64,000 bases of DNA from positions 222,928 through 286,927 of the forward strand of contig JAUIRK010000029.1 of the NCBI GenBank assembly GCA_030549495.1, read 5' to 3'. Under the pieces are notes generated by a model that was not told where the DNA came from, searched no databases, and was given only the letters and a program-made list of their open reading frames with translations. Both the position numbers and the translations under genes were made by a program. This document shows, in pieces, positions 48,601 to 59,489 of this stretch (its first letter is position 1; each line of letters begins with the position of its first letter). The stretch comes from Nectonema munidae. Its lineage: Eukaryota > Nematomorpha > Nectonematoida > Nectonematidae.

Positions 48601-49835
48601 TTCGATTATTTACACGCGAAATTTTTTATTTTTGAAGAAGATCAGAAACTAAATTATTTCTATAATTTATAGATTTTTACTTTTTTCATATTTTTATAAA
48701 GATTATTCTTTTTATGAATTGGGAAATTATTAAAAATAGAAATGATTTAGTTTCTAATATTCGGCAAAGAATCAAAAAAATTTCGTCTTGTAAATAGTCA
48801 AAAAATTAAAAATAGTAAATGTCAAAGTGATATAAATATAACAAAAGAAAAATTACATTTAAAAAAAGTTAAAGAAATAGAATTGAAAAAGAACAAAATA
48901 TAAATATAAATGGTATTTTATAAAACGTCATAACTCTAGAAGGGAGAATAGATTCTCAAACTCAACTTGGGCAGCAGCTGAGGAAAGATCTTACATGCCT
49001 ACAGGTAAAATACCAAAAAACGAGCTTGTGAGAATAAAATTTTATTGGACGCGTAAAAAGAAATGCATGGTTACCGGTTGAAGATCAAAATAGGGTTTTT
49101 TTTTTACATATTTCTGTGAATAGTTCTGGTGGCCAGAAAACTAGATCTCAGAAAACGCAGAAAGAACATTTTTGTCTCAAAAAATTGGGTCTCAAACATT
49201 GGCCTGGAAAAATCGTTCTCAAAAACTGTGTCTCAAGCTCCTGTACTTCGTTCTTAAAAACCTTCAATGTCTTCTTTATATCATGAGTATAGGATAATAA
49301 ATGGAAAATTAATAACAAAACATTTATTGACGAAAAATAACTTTAATGATGTCTTTACTTTTACTTTCTGCAAAGTTTCATTTAAATCTTGAAGTTTATA
49401 GAAGTAATTTTATTCCGTCAACCACTGATTACATTCATAAAAGGGAATGATATTCATAAGATTATTGAGATTTATTTTAATGATATCAATATTTAACTTT
49501 AAATATGTTATATCAACCACTGTAAATGGAGCTCCCAACATTATTCTTATCATTGCCTCTTTTACAGGTAAAATTTAGTTGAATTAAATCTCAGCCCAAC
49601 TTTACATAAATAGTAAAAAAAGATATTACTACAGTACTGCAAATACGATTCAAATTATTTTACTGAAGGAATGTTGAGAGTTATTTGCAAAAAAATTTTA
49701 GATTCGTTTTACACACAAAATTTCGAAATGCACGTGTTATTTAAAGTTATATTTCAACATAAAATTTGATAAAAAAAACTAAATTTGAGGTTTTGCTTAA
49801 ATTTGTTTTTTAAAATGTTGAAAAAACACTAAAAT
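45605..49835 (+). repeat. Right arm of the 14.5-kb palindrome
   Basis: Partner of 35355-39350. Compared with the left arm it has about 220 bp extra at 46416-46638. It carries the second copy of the Lys/Glu-rich ORF, the minisatellites (about 47945-48170, 48360-48415 and 48870-48905) and the small hairpin. Confidence 0.9.
46983..48056 (+). CDS. Unknown Lys/Glu-rich protein, palindrome copy 2 (357 codons)
   Basis: Open throughout. The best start is ATG 47022 (MATFGNIIIEACALLCEE); ATG 47016 is two codons upstream. Relative to copy 1 there are about 20 amino-acid substitutions, many conservative (Lys/Arg, Glu/Asp, Ile/Leu), and one 9-residue in-frame repeat unit fewer. The tail past about residue 315 diverges where the minisatellite begins. 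Keeping the frame in both copies despite ~6% protein divergence and an indel in multiples of three suggests coding constraint, though recent duplication could also explain it. Two CCAAT motifs lie at about 46918 and 46944. Function unknown. Confidence 0.5.
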   Translation: MRYCHFYKKHSMLMATFGNIIIEACALLCEEMIKKACTAIFSKPDDCSCVEVQPEIKGENLRKVNEEKHEIKGNELNKNANFVCKEIKTSNVYKPLEDVKRNEEFVSSLDDVDGMSKIFEKKPTPTFIKPHPYKKEEMKKIANEEFENNIETAIIDQLVTHENAEIVNLEKEKQKRLSQLEKKENTPKKEKKENKPKQDKKENKPNNRFEYLTNFVEDVENMNSFLVNSEARKDGLKEMKCENLEKESMANNEMKSLEFEYKCKKIEKEGTRKLEKKESIKNKKKRKKMRVQVERDESKKLQSQIPLECRNELKNNYLIYTILVLFCPFPILLYHFPILLFPFASVFCLILSYFFFL

Positions 49836-50690
49836 TTTTGTATGCTGAAAGGGGGTTTTGAAATTTATTTTTATCCACATCTACCTTATTTTGGATTCTG
49901 AGTTTGATGGTGATAGTGGCGTGACCCGAAATTGAGGTCAATGACACGAGTCAGAGAATGAAATTTTGCGATTTTCGTGTTAGGACTTTTTTTTATAAAA
50001 TTTTTTTATGTGTTATTAAAGTAGTCATATGTATTAATATTAATTGCCAAAAAAATTTCAGAAAATTTTTTTTAATTTTCCAGAATTGCGTCTCAAAAAT
50101 TATATCTGTTTTATACCAAATCGACTATGCTTATTTTATTTCTGTACTGGATTTTGGATAATACAGTTAAAAAATATCTCGAAGTGGCAATTGAATTAGT
50201 AATGTATGCTTGAAAATCAGTTTTATAAAAAATTCTCAAAAAATGGCTGCATATTAGGTATATAGTAAATATATACTTTTTTTTTTGTATATTTTGCCTT
50301 ATAATACTTTCTACAATCATCTTGAGTATGAAATATTTATTAAAAAAACAAAACGTATTATAAAATCTTTTGAAAATTTGTATGAGAGAAGGAACTAAGT
50401 TGAAAACTAATTGAAAAAACAACATGTGATCAAAACAAATAATTAAAAAAATATGTATCTTGACTAAATGGAAGATCTACCATGTTCTAATGAACTAGGA
50501 AGTGGTTTAATTATATAATATTAGATGCTTCAAAAAAGATTTTGACTGTGAAAAAGAAGTTTCTCTTTTACAAATGAAAAATATTTAAATCTATAGCTTA
50601 TCATCTAGGATTACAATTAACATTTAGCTAAGATGGGTAGGAAATCTGAAAATTTAGAATATATCAGATTTATCAAAAATGGCACAGATG
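49836..50690. other. No gene seen
   Basis: AT-rich non-coding sequence; the small frames at 49958-50161 and 50111-50425 are antisense to each other and featureless. Confidence 0.5.
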
Positions 50691-51195
50691 CCAATATGTG
50701 AGAATTTAGTCACTATCAAAATATTTTTAATTTAAATTGAATTTGTCCAAATTTTTCCTTTTTCTTCAAAGAGATAATTTTTTAAATGAAGAACGTGGAC
50801 AACTTTTTGTAATTGAACATCACAAATGATTCATCAGAAAAAAACCTTTGAAATGAGATTGGTTGACAAATATTCAGGCCTGATAAAAAAAGTCTAAGAT
50901 CATCAGGAAGATTCTCTAATCAGAATGCTTTGAGAGATCCTTTTTTTGGGATAAATCAATTTTTTGACAGTTTTGATTGATTTTCATAAAAAAATGAATG
51001 TCACCACTGAATTACGCATGCTTAAAAATGGGTATATATGTGTAAAAAACTTTATATTATTACTTAGATAAAAAGTTTATTTTTGAGATAAGCTGTCATA
51101 TGTAAATCACTTTTTTGACAGGTTTGATTGATTTTCATAAAAAATGAATATCACCACTGAATTCAGCATATTTGAAAATGGGTATATATTAGGGT
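50690..51195. repeat. Composite repeat with tandem array (copy 2)
   Basis: The head, 50690-50945, aligns with 1433-1740 (e.g. AAGATTCTCTAAT, GTCACTATCAA). About one and a half monomers follow (TTTGATTGATTTTCATAAAA, ATCACCACTGAATT, GGGTATATA). Confidence 0.75.
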
Positions 51196-51383
51196 GACAA
51201 AAAATGTATGGTAAAAATTTAAAAATAGAAAATTCACTTTCTTAGCCTCTTATTTTTTTCCTTTTAGGTCTTTAAACTTCCATGCAAAAAAACTTTTTGA
51301 TTTGCTATGATTAAAGGGTTGCGCACGCTCAATAAAATAGGGCAGTAGAATTTCCATTTCAATTTTTTCATTAAAATTTTTTT
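51196..51383. other. Short unexplained stretch with a minus-strand frame
   Basis: A minus-strand frame (51380-51250) reads KIEMEILLPYFIERAQPFNH then SKSKSFFAWKFK. It looks protein-like but matches nothing I recognise. Confidence 0.3.
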
Positions 51384-51801
51384 GGTAATGTTGCACTATC
51401 CGTGCATTGATGAAAAGCAATTTTAATTGGAAAGAAGTTGTCCAATGATATAATGCTTTCATATGTCAATCTTTTCTTGAATGCGCTTATAGTTTGAGTA
51501 TCGCACTATACGTGCATTGTAGCAAATACAGTCTATGCCTGCCTCCATTATACGAGTATATCTACATGATACACATATAGTGCGATGTAACGTGTCTATG
51601 CATAATGCTGTGATGAAGAGATGATGAGATGTATGAGACAGGGACGCTCTCTTATACTATATGGGTTACCAACACAAATCTTTTTAGATTCATCATACAC
51701 ACTTGAGTTATAACAACAGTGAAAGAGAGGGTATTTCACAAATGTTATTGCGTCTTGAAAATTCAATAACTCTTGATTAAAATTTCAGCACAAATTTAAT
51801 A

Positions 51802-54800
51802 GGTAAACGGAGAAGCATTGAATGTGGAGAAGAATTGAACATTTTTCTTTTTTTTGATCTTGCCGCATTTGATGCATATGGTTTGCTTTCTACGCAAGAA
51901 GCATTTATTTTCCTCATCACTTCACTGCCACACATCGCATAATCACTTTCCTCATCACTTCACAGCCACACATCGCATAATCACTTCTCACATCACATTT
52001 TCACACTTATTCACAATAATTAGTGTGGAAGGGGAAAGGCAGACAATTTTTAAGTGTCTGAACTGAACATTTTTCTTTTTTTTGATTTTGCCGCATTTGA
52101 AGCATATGGTTTGCTACTAATAAAAGAAGCATTTATTTTCCTCATCACTTCACTACCACACATGTTTTACTATACCTCACTATCATTATTTTCATAACTC
52201 TTTATTGCTTTATTTTTTTCTTTCTTAATTTGTTTTATTTGAAGATGCTTATTGAAGGTTACTTATATTTAAAAAAAAAAGAGTTTTTTAGTACTTTACA
52301 TTATTATTGTACAAGACCGTGGTGTCCAGGTAAACTTTTTTATTTCAAGTTAATTTTTGAAGCTATTTTTATATTAACTTTAATAAAATTTTCATATTTA
52401 CTCTAGCACTAATTAAATAAATAGTTTTTTGATTTTTTTAAATTCTATTTGAATACATGCTTAGAATTACGTTTAGAACAGTTTGAAAGTTTAATATAAC
52501 TATTTTTACATCTGAAAACGTTAGATACTTTGCAATTAAACAATTTTTTTTATAAACTCAATAAAATATATGATAGTTTTTTTATTAAAATGTTAAAAAA
52601 TAATTAATTTTTTTTAAATAATGTAATCTTACTTTATAAATAATTATTAGATAGATTGGTTTTTTGCTTATTTAAATTTTATTTTTCTAATTTTTTTGTA
52701 TTTTTACTTCTAAAAATTATAGGTTTATGAGAGTAGTGATCAATAACACATTGTTATTATATAAGTTTTATTATGAGGGATTTTTTTAATTTATTACAAA
52801 TTTAAGGAAGAATTATCTACAAAAAAATGCAGCCATGACACCACTCAAAATTGTATCACACAATCATGATAAAATAAATGAAAGAGTGGCTGAATTCAAT
52901 AGAAAAATCAAAGATCTTTTTTGAAGAAATATAACTTTTAATTAAAAAAATTTTTTTAGAGATAACTTGTCAATCTTAACTCAGGATGATAGAGAAAGTA
53001 CATCATCAAGACAAACAATTCTCCGAAGAATTCGATACAATAAAAAAAAGATTAAATCCCCCAAAATTGATTACCTTTACAATCCCCGAAAAATACCAAA
53101 CAATAAATGGGGTACCATTTTTACAACTGGACAAATATGTTCCATCAAATAAAAGGCTCATAGTATTTCATGGCAAAATTTTTAATTATTTAAATCAAGT
53201 TACAACAATCGAAAATATTTATATTGATGGTACAGCTACCTATTTTGTATTCACTGGCTTGTGATAAAAAAGAAGAAACTTACAGGTTTTATTTATCATT
53301 TCTAATTTTTTGGTTTAACATTGTTGCATTTTATTTAAGAGAAATTTATAAAGTTTTAAAGTTACATGTTAATGTTTCTCAAGTAAAGACTATTACATCC
53401 GATTATGAAAGTGCTATTTTATCTGCTAATAAAAAAGTTTTTTTACATAAAATTTTTACTAAAACTATAATATAAAATTTTTTTTTAGAAATTTCCAAAT
53501 GCACAATTTACAGGCTGCTATTTTCATTTTTCCCAAAGTATTTATAGAAAAGTCAAAGCCTTAGGTTATGGAAGATTATACTCAACAAGCGAATCATTTC
53601 GCAAGTGTATCAAATTTTTACTTGCTCTTGCTTTTCTTCCACCTCCTGAAGTACTTTTTATTTTAATTCATATTATATGTTCAGATATTTTTTTTAACTA
53701 TACAAGAATAATTTTTTTAATTTTATTTATAATTGTAATCTTTATATATTTTTTTAAATTTTAGGTTAAAGTAGTGTATAGAAAAATCAAAAGTTTAATG
53801 AATGTTTTTAATATCGAAGAATTTTTCCTATATTTTGAAACCACGTGGTTTAATTTAAATGATTTGAAAAGTTGGAACGTGTATAAAAGGAAAGTGAGAA
53901 CTAATAACCACTGTGAAGGTTTTCACAACAGGTTGAATAAATTTTGATTTGTTTTAGATTTTTACTTTTATCTTTAAAATTTTTAGTATGAAATCTTGCT
54001 TACCTCAAGAAAGAACAAATGTTTGGGAAGTTTTTTCCTTTTTTATAAATTGTGAAGAAAAATTGTGGAAAGATATGACAGAAATTGAAGCTGTTGACTC
54101 TGGATATTGTTGGAGTGGCGGAAGTAAGAAAAAAAAGAGGAAAAAGAAAAGCAACTTGAGAGAATATATGAAGAATACAATGATGACAAAAATGTGTATC
54201 TTTTTCTCAACAGAATTTCTTCATATGTTTGTCCGGCTAAAAATCTTGATTTGGAAGAAATTCAAGATACATATATTTTAGATTTTTCTATTTTAAATAG
54301 AAGACCTAGCTTTAGAATGTCAACTATTTTAAACTAATACTATTTTATATTTATGTTTATATCTATTTTTGTTTTTTTATGTTATATTATGTTTTATATT
54401 CGTGTTTATATTTATATTTTTTTATTAAAATAAAATAATTTTTTTACATTTTTTAGCCAAACAAATACTTTTTATAATATTATTTTAAAAAAATGAAAAA
54501 TTAGTATAAAATATTTTAATTTATTTTTAAAAAAAACAAACTAATTATTTTTTAAAATATTTATAACCTATATTCAATATATAGGTTGAAATGAATTTAA
54601 AACTATTTATGTTAAATGAAAAAAGTTTAACCAAAAAATAACAAAAATTCGTTTTTTGGCAACTGGCGTTTGGTGAGTTTTTTAACTTAAGTCCTTTTAC
54701 TTTTGTTTCATAGACATAACATGATAAAATAAAATAAAAATTAAATACTTGAAAACATCTACAATATTGGTATTATAATTAACTAAAATAAGTATATAAA

Positions 54801-55261
54801 ATTTTTACAATTAAAATTATTCTCAAAATTAAATATTTTAATCATACGGTAAAAAATATAAATATTAGTTTATTTACTAAATAATTATTTCTAAAAGTAA
54901 TTAATGTTCAACTTAAAAATTGTCTGCCTTTCCCCTTCCACACTAATTATTTTGTAGTTTTTCAACACAATATAATATTTATCACAATATTTTCAACACA
55001 ATATAATAATTCATTACAACATAATATAATATTTATCATTCTGTGATAGTGAAGAAAATGAGTGAATAATAAGTGATTGTTGCGAAGTGAATAAGTGTGA
55101 AAATGTGATGTGAGAAGTGATTATGCGATGTGTGGCAGTGAAGTGATGAGGAAAATAAATGCTTCTTGCGTAGAAAGCAAACCATATGCATCAAATGCGG
55201 CAAGATCAAAAAAAAGAAAAATGTTCAATTCTTCTCCACATTCAATGCTTCTCCTAGAACC
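51802..55261 (+). mobile_element. Mutator-like element (MULE), 3460 bp, nearly intact
   Basis: Long terminal inverted repeats: GGTAAACGGAGAAGCATTGA at the left, and at the right, reversed, GGTTCTAGGAGAAGCATTGA. They extend about 250 bp. ATTTAATA at 51794-51801 and 55262-55269 is the target duplication. The uninterrupted target, with one ATTTAATA, survives in Z2 at 58231-58238, which proves the boundaries. Inside is a multi-exon transposase gene. About 100 bp of the left terminal repeat is duplicated in tandem (51836-51935 and 52066-52165). Confidence 0.93.
52840..54336 (+). CDS. MULE transposase, multi-exon
   Basis: The N-terminal part has IVSHNHD (about 52850), as in FLYWCH/WRKY-like fingers of MULE proteins. 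Then come LITFTIPEKYQ and VPFLQLDKYVPSNKRLIVF, and IYIDGT (first catalytic Asp, about 53217-53234). ITSDYESAILSA follows (second Asp). Exon 53489-53650 encodes AQFTGCYFHFSQSIYRKVKA and LLALAFLPPPE (C...H motif). Exon 53765-53930 encodes YFETTWFNLNDLKSWNVYK and RTNNHCEGFH (catalytic Glu). Exon 53985 onwards encodes MKSCLPQERTNVWEVFSFFI. Inferred introns are short: 53437-53488, 53651-53764 and 53931-53984, all GT-AG. One frame offset right after IDGT is visible. Otherwise the catalytic residues are kept, so the element was active recently. Confidence 0.85.
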
Positions 55262-55601
55262 ATTTAATATTGTCTTCCTCTTTTTAAATATCTCGTCCAT
55301 GTTGCACTATGCCTGTATTGTCCATAATACTGGTCTTCAATTTGTATGTGTGTGTATGTGTATAGTAGTGAAGGGAGAGAAACACAGACTGTGTTGCTCT
55401 ATTTGGTAGGATGTGTATGTAGAATATACTCGTATTATGGAGGCAGGCATAGACTGTATTTGCTACAATGCACGTATAGTGCGATACTCAAACTATAATC
55501 GCATTATAGAAAAGATTGACATATGAAAGCATTATATCATTGAACAACTTCTTTCCAATTAAAATTGCTTTTCATCAATGCACGGATAGTGCAACATTAC
55601 C

Positions 55602-57823
55602 ATTTTTTTTTTCTGTTTGAATTCAATTTTTTAATGCTCTAGAAATGAATTTGTTCACTGAAAGAACAAAAATTGTATGGTTAGTCGGCCAAACATACGA
55701 ATCGGTTTCTGCAAGCAAGCTGCCATCCAATAGAATTTTATTAGGTAGATTTTTGCATCTTCATCGAATCGAAGGAAAAACACTCACAGAAAGTGCAAAA
55801 ATAACTGTTGAGGAACTTCTTTCGAATTGGAATAAAGCAAGAATACCCACTAAACAAAGCTATAAAATTATTAAAAAGCTAAAAGAGTTTTATTCGCGGT
55901 TGCAAAATCTTGGAAAAAGCGTGAACAGAAAATCTGAAACTCAAAAAAAGAAAGAAGAAAAGTTTTTGAACATTCTTGATGATTTATTTGATGTTGCACA
56001 TCAAGATGCTTTGAAATTAATACTTTGTAAAGAAGACAAAGAGTTTTTGCTTGCTCAAAGGGAAAAAGGTAGGAGAGGATCGATGGATAAAGTTGATAGA
56101 AAGCTTGCGGGTTTAGAAAAAAGAAGAAAGAAAAGAGTAGAAGATGAAGAATAAAGGAAAGAAAAAGAAGTGAAAAGAAGAGAAGAAACAGATCGTGTTT
56201 TGCAAAATGAAACTAATTCGGATTTCACTGTTGAGGAAAATGAAAATGATGATACTACTACAGTAAAACTATTCAAAAGTCAAAACAGAGTAGTAAAAAC
56301 CAGGAACATAATGACATAATCGGCTTTGGATCGAACAGGTGTTAGTTACAGAAATGCTATGCACATACTTTTTGCTACTCTAAAGGCTTTTAATCATGAA
56401 CCCAACCAATACACTCTCAATAGAGAGTCTTTGAGGCAAGCTAGAAGATCAAATCGAGAAAGTTCAAGTAAGACAATCAAGGAAATTTTCAATCCGTGAG
56501 TACCTCTTACAGTTCATTGGGATGGTAAGTTGTTACCATCTTTGACCTTGAAGGAAAAAGTGGACCGCATTGCTGTTATCGTTTCTGGTATATGCATTAC
56601 AAAGCTTCTTGCTGTTCCTTTAATTGAAAACAGTAGTGGTTTTTCTCAAGCTAAAGCTGTTTTAGAAACTTTACTGAAATGGAATTTGCTTGATAAAGTT
56701 ACAAGCATGTCATTCGACACTACAAGCAGCAACACGGGTAAAAACCTGGGAGCTTGTATGATTTTGCAGAAAAAAATCGGCAAAAAATTGTTACCTCTAG
56801 CTTGCAGACATCATGTACATGAACTAGTGTTAAACATGTTTTTGACGCTTTACTAGAAGAAAAATCATCTAGTCCAAACATCAAGCTCTTCGAAGAGTTT
56901 CGTGAGTCTTGGAAAAAGATTGATAAGTCATCCTTAGAGTGCTTACCAACTGAAGAAAAGTGGGAAGTTTTTGATTCTGATGAATATGAAAATCTGATCA
57001 CTTCATCAAAGAACAGTTGTCCAGATTTCAACCAAGAGATGACTATAAAGAACTTCTCAATCTTAGTTTAATATTTCTTGGAGAACAAAGAACAGATGTT
57101 AAAATCTATGCCCCTGGTGCTCATCACAGGGCAAGATGGATGTCAAAGTTAATATATTGCTTGAAGATATATTTGTTTAAATCACAACTAAACATAAACT
57201 TAAATCATAGTGAGGCCTTAAAGAAATTCAATATATTCATAGTCAAAATAAATTTAAAAAAATGGTTCATGAGCTCTTGTTCTAGCTTTGCACCATTAAA
57301 TGATCTTCAACTACTTCAAAGTTTCATAAAATATAAAAAAGTAAGTAACAAAGTAGCAACAACAGCTTTAAAGGTTTTTGGTAGGCATCTTTGGTATTTA
57401 AACGAAGTTCTTGTTCCCTTGGCTTTATTCGATTCAAGAATAAACAAACAAGAAAAACTTAACATAGTCCAATCAATCCAAAAACCACGAAATCTTTATC
57501 ATCCTTTAAACCATTTCGGTAATCCAATTTTGAAAGAAAAAGATATTGAAAAAAGTACACTGTCAAGCTTTATCACAGAAAACACAATGAAATTTTTTGA
57601 TATTTTAAAATTATCATCAAATTTTTTGAAAAAAGACCCAGACACATGGGAAAGCGACAAGAATTTTAATATTGCAAAACAAGTTGTGTGCAATCTTAAA
57701 GTTGTTAATGATGCTGCAGAACGTGGAATAGCTCTTATTAAGAATTTTAACAGCATTTTGATTGATCAAGAAGATCAAAAACAGTATTTAATTCAAGTTG
57801 TAGAAAACATAGGAAGAACTTTC
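55602..57823 (+). mobile_element. Decayed DDE transposon 'Y' between the two Z copies
   Basis: One coding sequence in pieces. 55645-56154 gives ERTKIVWLVGQTYESVSASK and many Lys/Glu. About 56320-56860 gives LDRTGVSYRNAMHILFATL, VHWDGKLLPSL, MSFDTTSSNTGKNLGACM and LACRHHVHELVLNMF. 57017-57850 gives KVFGRHLWYLNEVLVPLALF and VVNDAAERGIALIKNFNS then IQVVENIGRTF. Two Asp-containing blocks plus a C-x2-H motif resemble the hAT-like RNase H layout. I cannot place it in a named superfamily; related 'uncharacterised' proteins with AERG near the C-terminus are common in arthropod genomes. Three in-frame stops and about two frame shifts make it inactive. Confidence 0.7.
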
Positions 57824-58360
57824 GGTAATGTTGCACTATCCGTGCATTGATGAAAAGCAATTTTAATTGGAAAGAAGTTGTCCAATGATATAATGCTTTC
57901 ATATGTAAATCTTTTCTTTAAAATGCGCTTATAGTTTGAGTATCGCACTATACGTGCATTGTAGCAAATACAGTCTATGCCTGCCTCCATAATACGAGTA
58001 TATCTACATGATACACATATAGTGGGATGTAACTATGCATAATGCTGTGATGAAGAGATGATGAGATGTATGAGACAGGGACGCTCTCTTATACTAAATG
58101 ACTTACCAACACAAATCTTTTTAGATTCATCATACACACTTGAGTTATAACAACAGTGAAGGAGAGGGTATTTCACAAATGTTATTGCGTCTTGAAAATT
58201 CAATAACTCTTGATTAAAATTTCAGCACAAATTTAATATTGTCTTCCTCTTTTTAAATATCTCGTCCATGTTGCACTATGCCTGTATTGTCCATAATACT
58301 GGTCTTCAATTTGTATGTGTGTGTATGTGTATAGTAGTGAAGAGAGAGAAACACAGACAT
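57824..58360. mobile_element. Second Z MITE ('Z2'), truncated
   Basis: Direct-repeat copy of Z1 from GGTAATGTTGCACTATCCGT to AAACACAGAC. It includes the empty MULE site at 58231-58238. It entered the C-terminal coding region of Y (junction after GRTF). Its right end is missing where Tigger copy B begins. Confidence 0.9.
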
Positions 58361-59484
58361 TCAAAAGCAAAACTCAGCCTTGACTCATAATGATACCTGG
58401 TCAAAAGCAAAAACGTTCTGCCTATGATGCATGCAGATTTCAAGCTGAAAGGGTGGAAGGCCTATTGTGCACTTTCAACGTCTCATGCAAACGATGAAGC
58501 TGTTCTTCGAGACTCGATAGTGAACCACTCACACGAAGGATTTTTTATCACAAGATCTGCAATTTGTGTTCATGCCCAGAGAATAAACAGTGATCCAAAC
58601 TTTAAGGCTTTTCCTGGAGGGTGCATAAATTTTATGAACAGACATGAACCTTCTTTTTGCTTTTGCACAAATATCACCCAGAAACTCCCGGATAAGTTGG
58701 ATCATAAAATCACCCAATTTCAGAGCCATTTCATCAAACTAAAGAATCTTCATGTTTATCCCCTTTCGTGTATTGCCAACATGAACGTAACCCCAAATTT
58801 TCATCGACCTTCCAGGCAACATAACTGTGCATCCAGTTAGTGACAAAACAGTCCTTATCAAAACCATAGGTAATGAAAAATATCATTTTACCGTGGTTTT
58901 GTGTGTGTACGCAGATGGTACCAAGTTGAAGCCAATTCTCATCTTCAAAAGAAAAACTGTTTCTAAAGAGAAGTTCCCAATTGGTGTGGTTGTTCATGTG
59001 AATGAAAAGGGGTGGGTGGACATTGGAAAGAGACGCCTTGTTTGTTTACCTCCAGAAAGTTTGGAGATTTCGTCCTGGAGCACTGCGTCAACAGCACAGC
59101 CTGATGATTCATTTCGCGCAAACTTAATATCTCACCCATCGAGGATACAACACGTCTTGTTATCATACCTGATCAGCAGGGTGAGGAAAAATTGACCCAA
59201 AAAATTGACTTTTTAATGTTTCATTGAATTGAACAACTATGAACACTTTAGAGAAAGTATTGAAAATTATTTCAAAGAATCCATGACTTTGTAATACAAC
59301 AACATATAATTAATGACATTTTCTAATTTAAAATTCCATCATTTTCTTGCAGTTTTTCTAGTTTATAAAAAGATCTTTCTAGTTCTAAAGTTAAAACTTG
59401 ACAATTTTGTAATTTGGGATAAGTACTGCGAGAGATTTGAAAGTTTTCCATATTCATGATTTTATTGATTTCATTTTATTTGAA
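58361..59484 (+). mobile_element. Pogo/Tigger remnant, copy B, with truncated hAT MITE
   Basis: Nearly identical to 24196-25327. Over the 138-codon frame (58424-58840) only one amino acid differs (CFCT versus CFCA), and over the next frame (58827-59195) two differ. It shares the NMNVTP substitution at the first catalytic site and the beginning of the inserted MITE (from 59177). Both ends are abrupt, inside other elements and not at terminal repeats, so it arrived by a duplication or exchange event and not by its own transposition. Confidence 0.85.
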
Positions 59485-59489
59485 TTTTA

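Larger units (their letters stand above)
51384..55601. mobile_element. Palindromic MITE 'Z1' (750 bp) split by a MULE
   Basis: Begins with GGTAATGTTGCACTATCCGT and ends with its reverse complement. The inverted ends extend about 170 bp (51384-51560 and 55425-55601). ATTTTTTT flanks both ends (51376-51383 and 55602-55609), compatible with an 8-bp target duplication although low in complexity. Subtracting the MULE and its duplicated target leaves 750 bp of non-coding DNA. Copies of a 17-bp motif GCACTATNCGTGCATTG occur repeatedly in the ends. Confidence 0.8.

Noticed and set aside
51384-58360. Z copies as terminal repeats of element Y
   Set aside because: Z1 and Z2 are direct copies, Z1 has its own flanking 8-bp duplicate, and Z2 interrupts Y coding sequence; independent insertions fit better.
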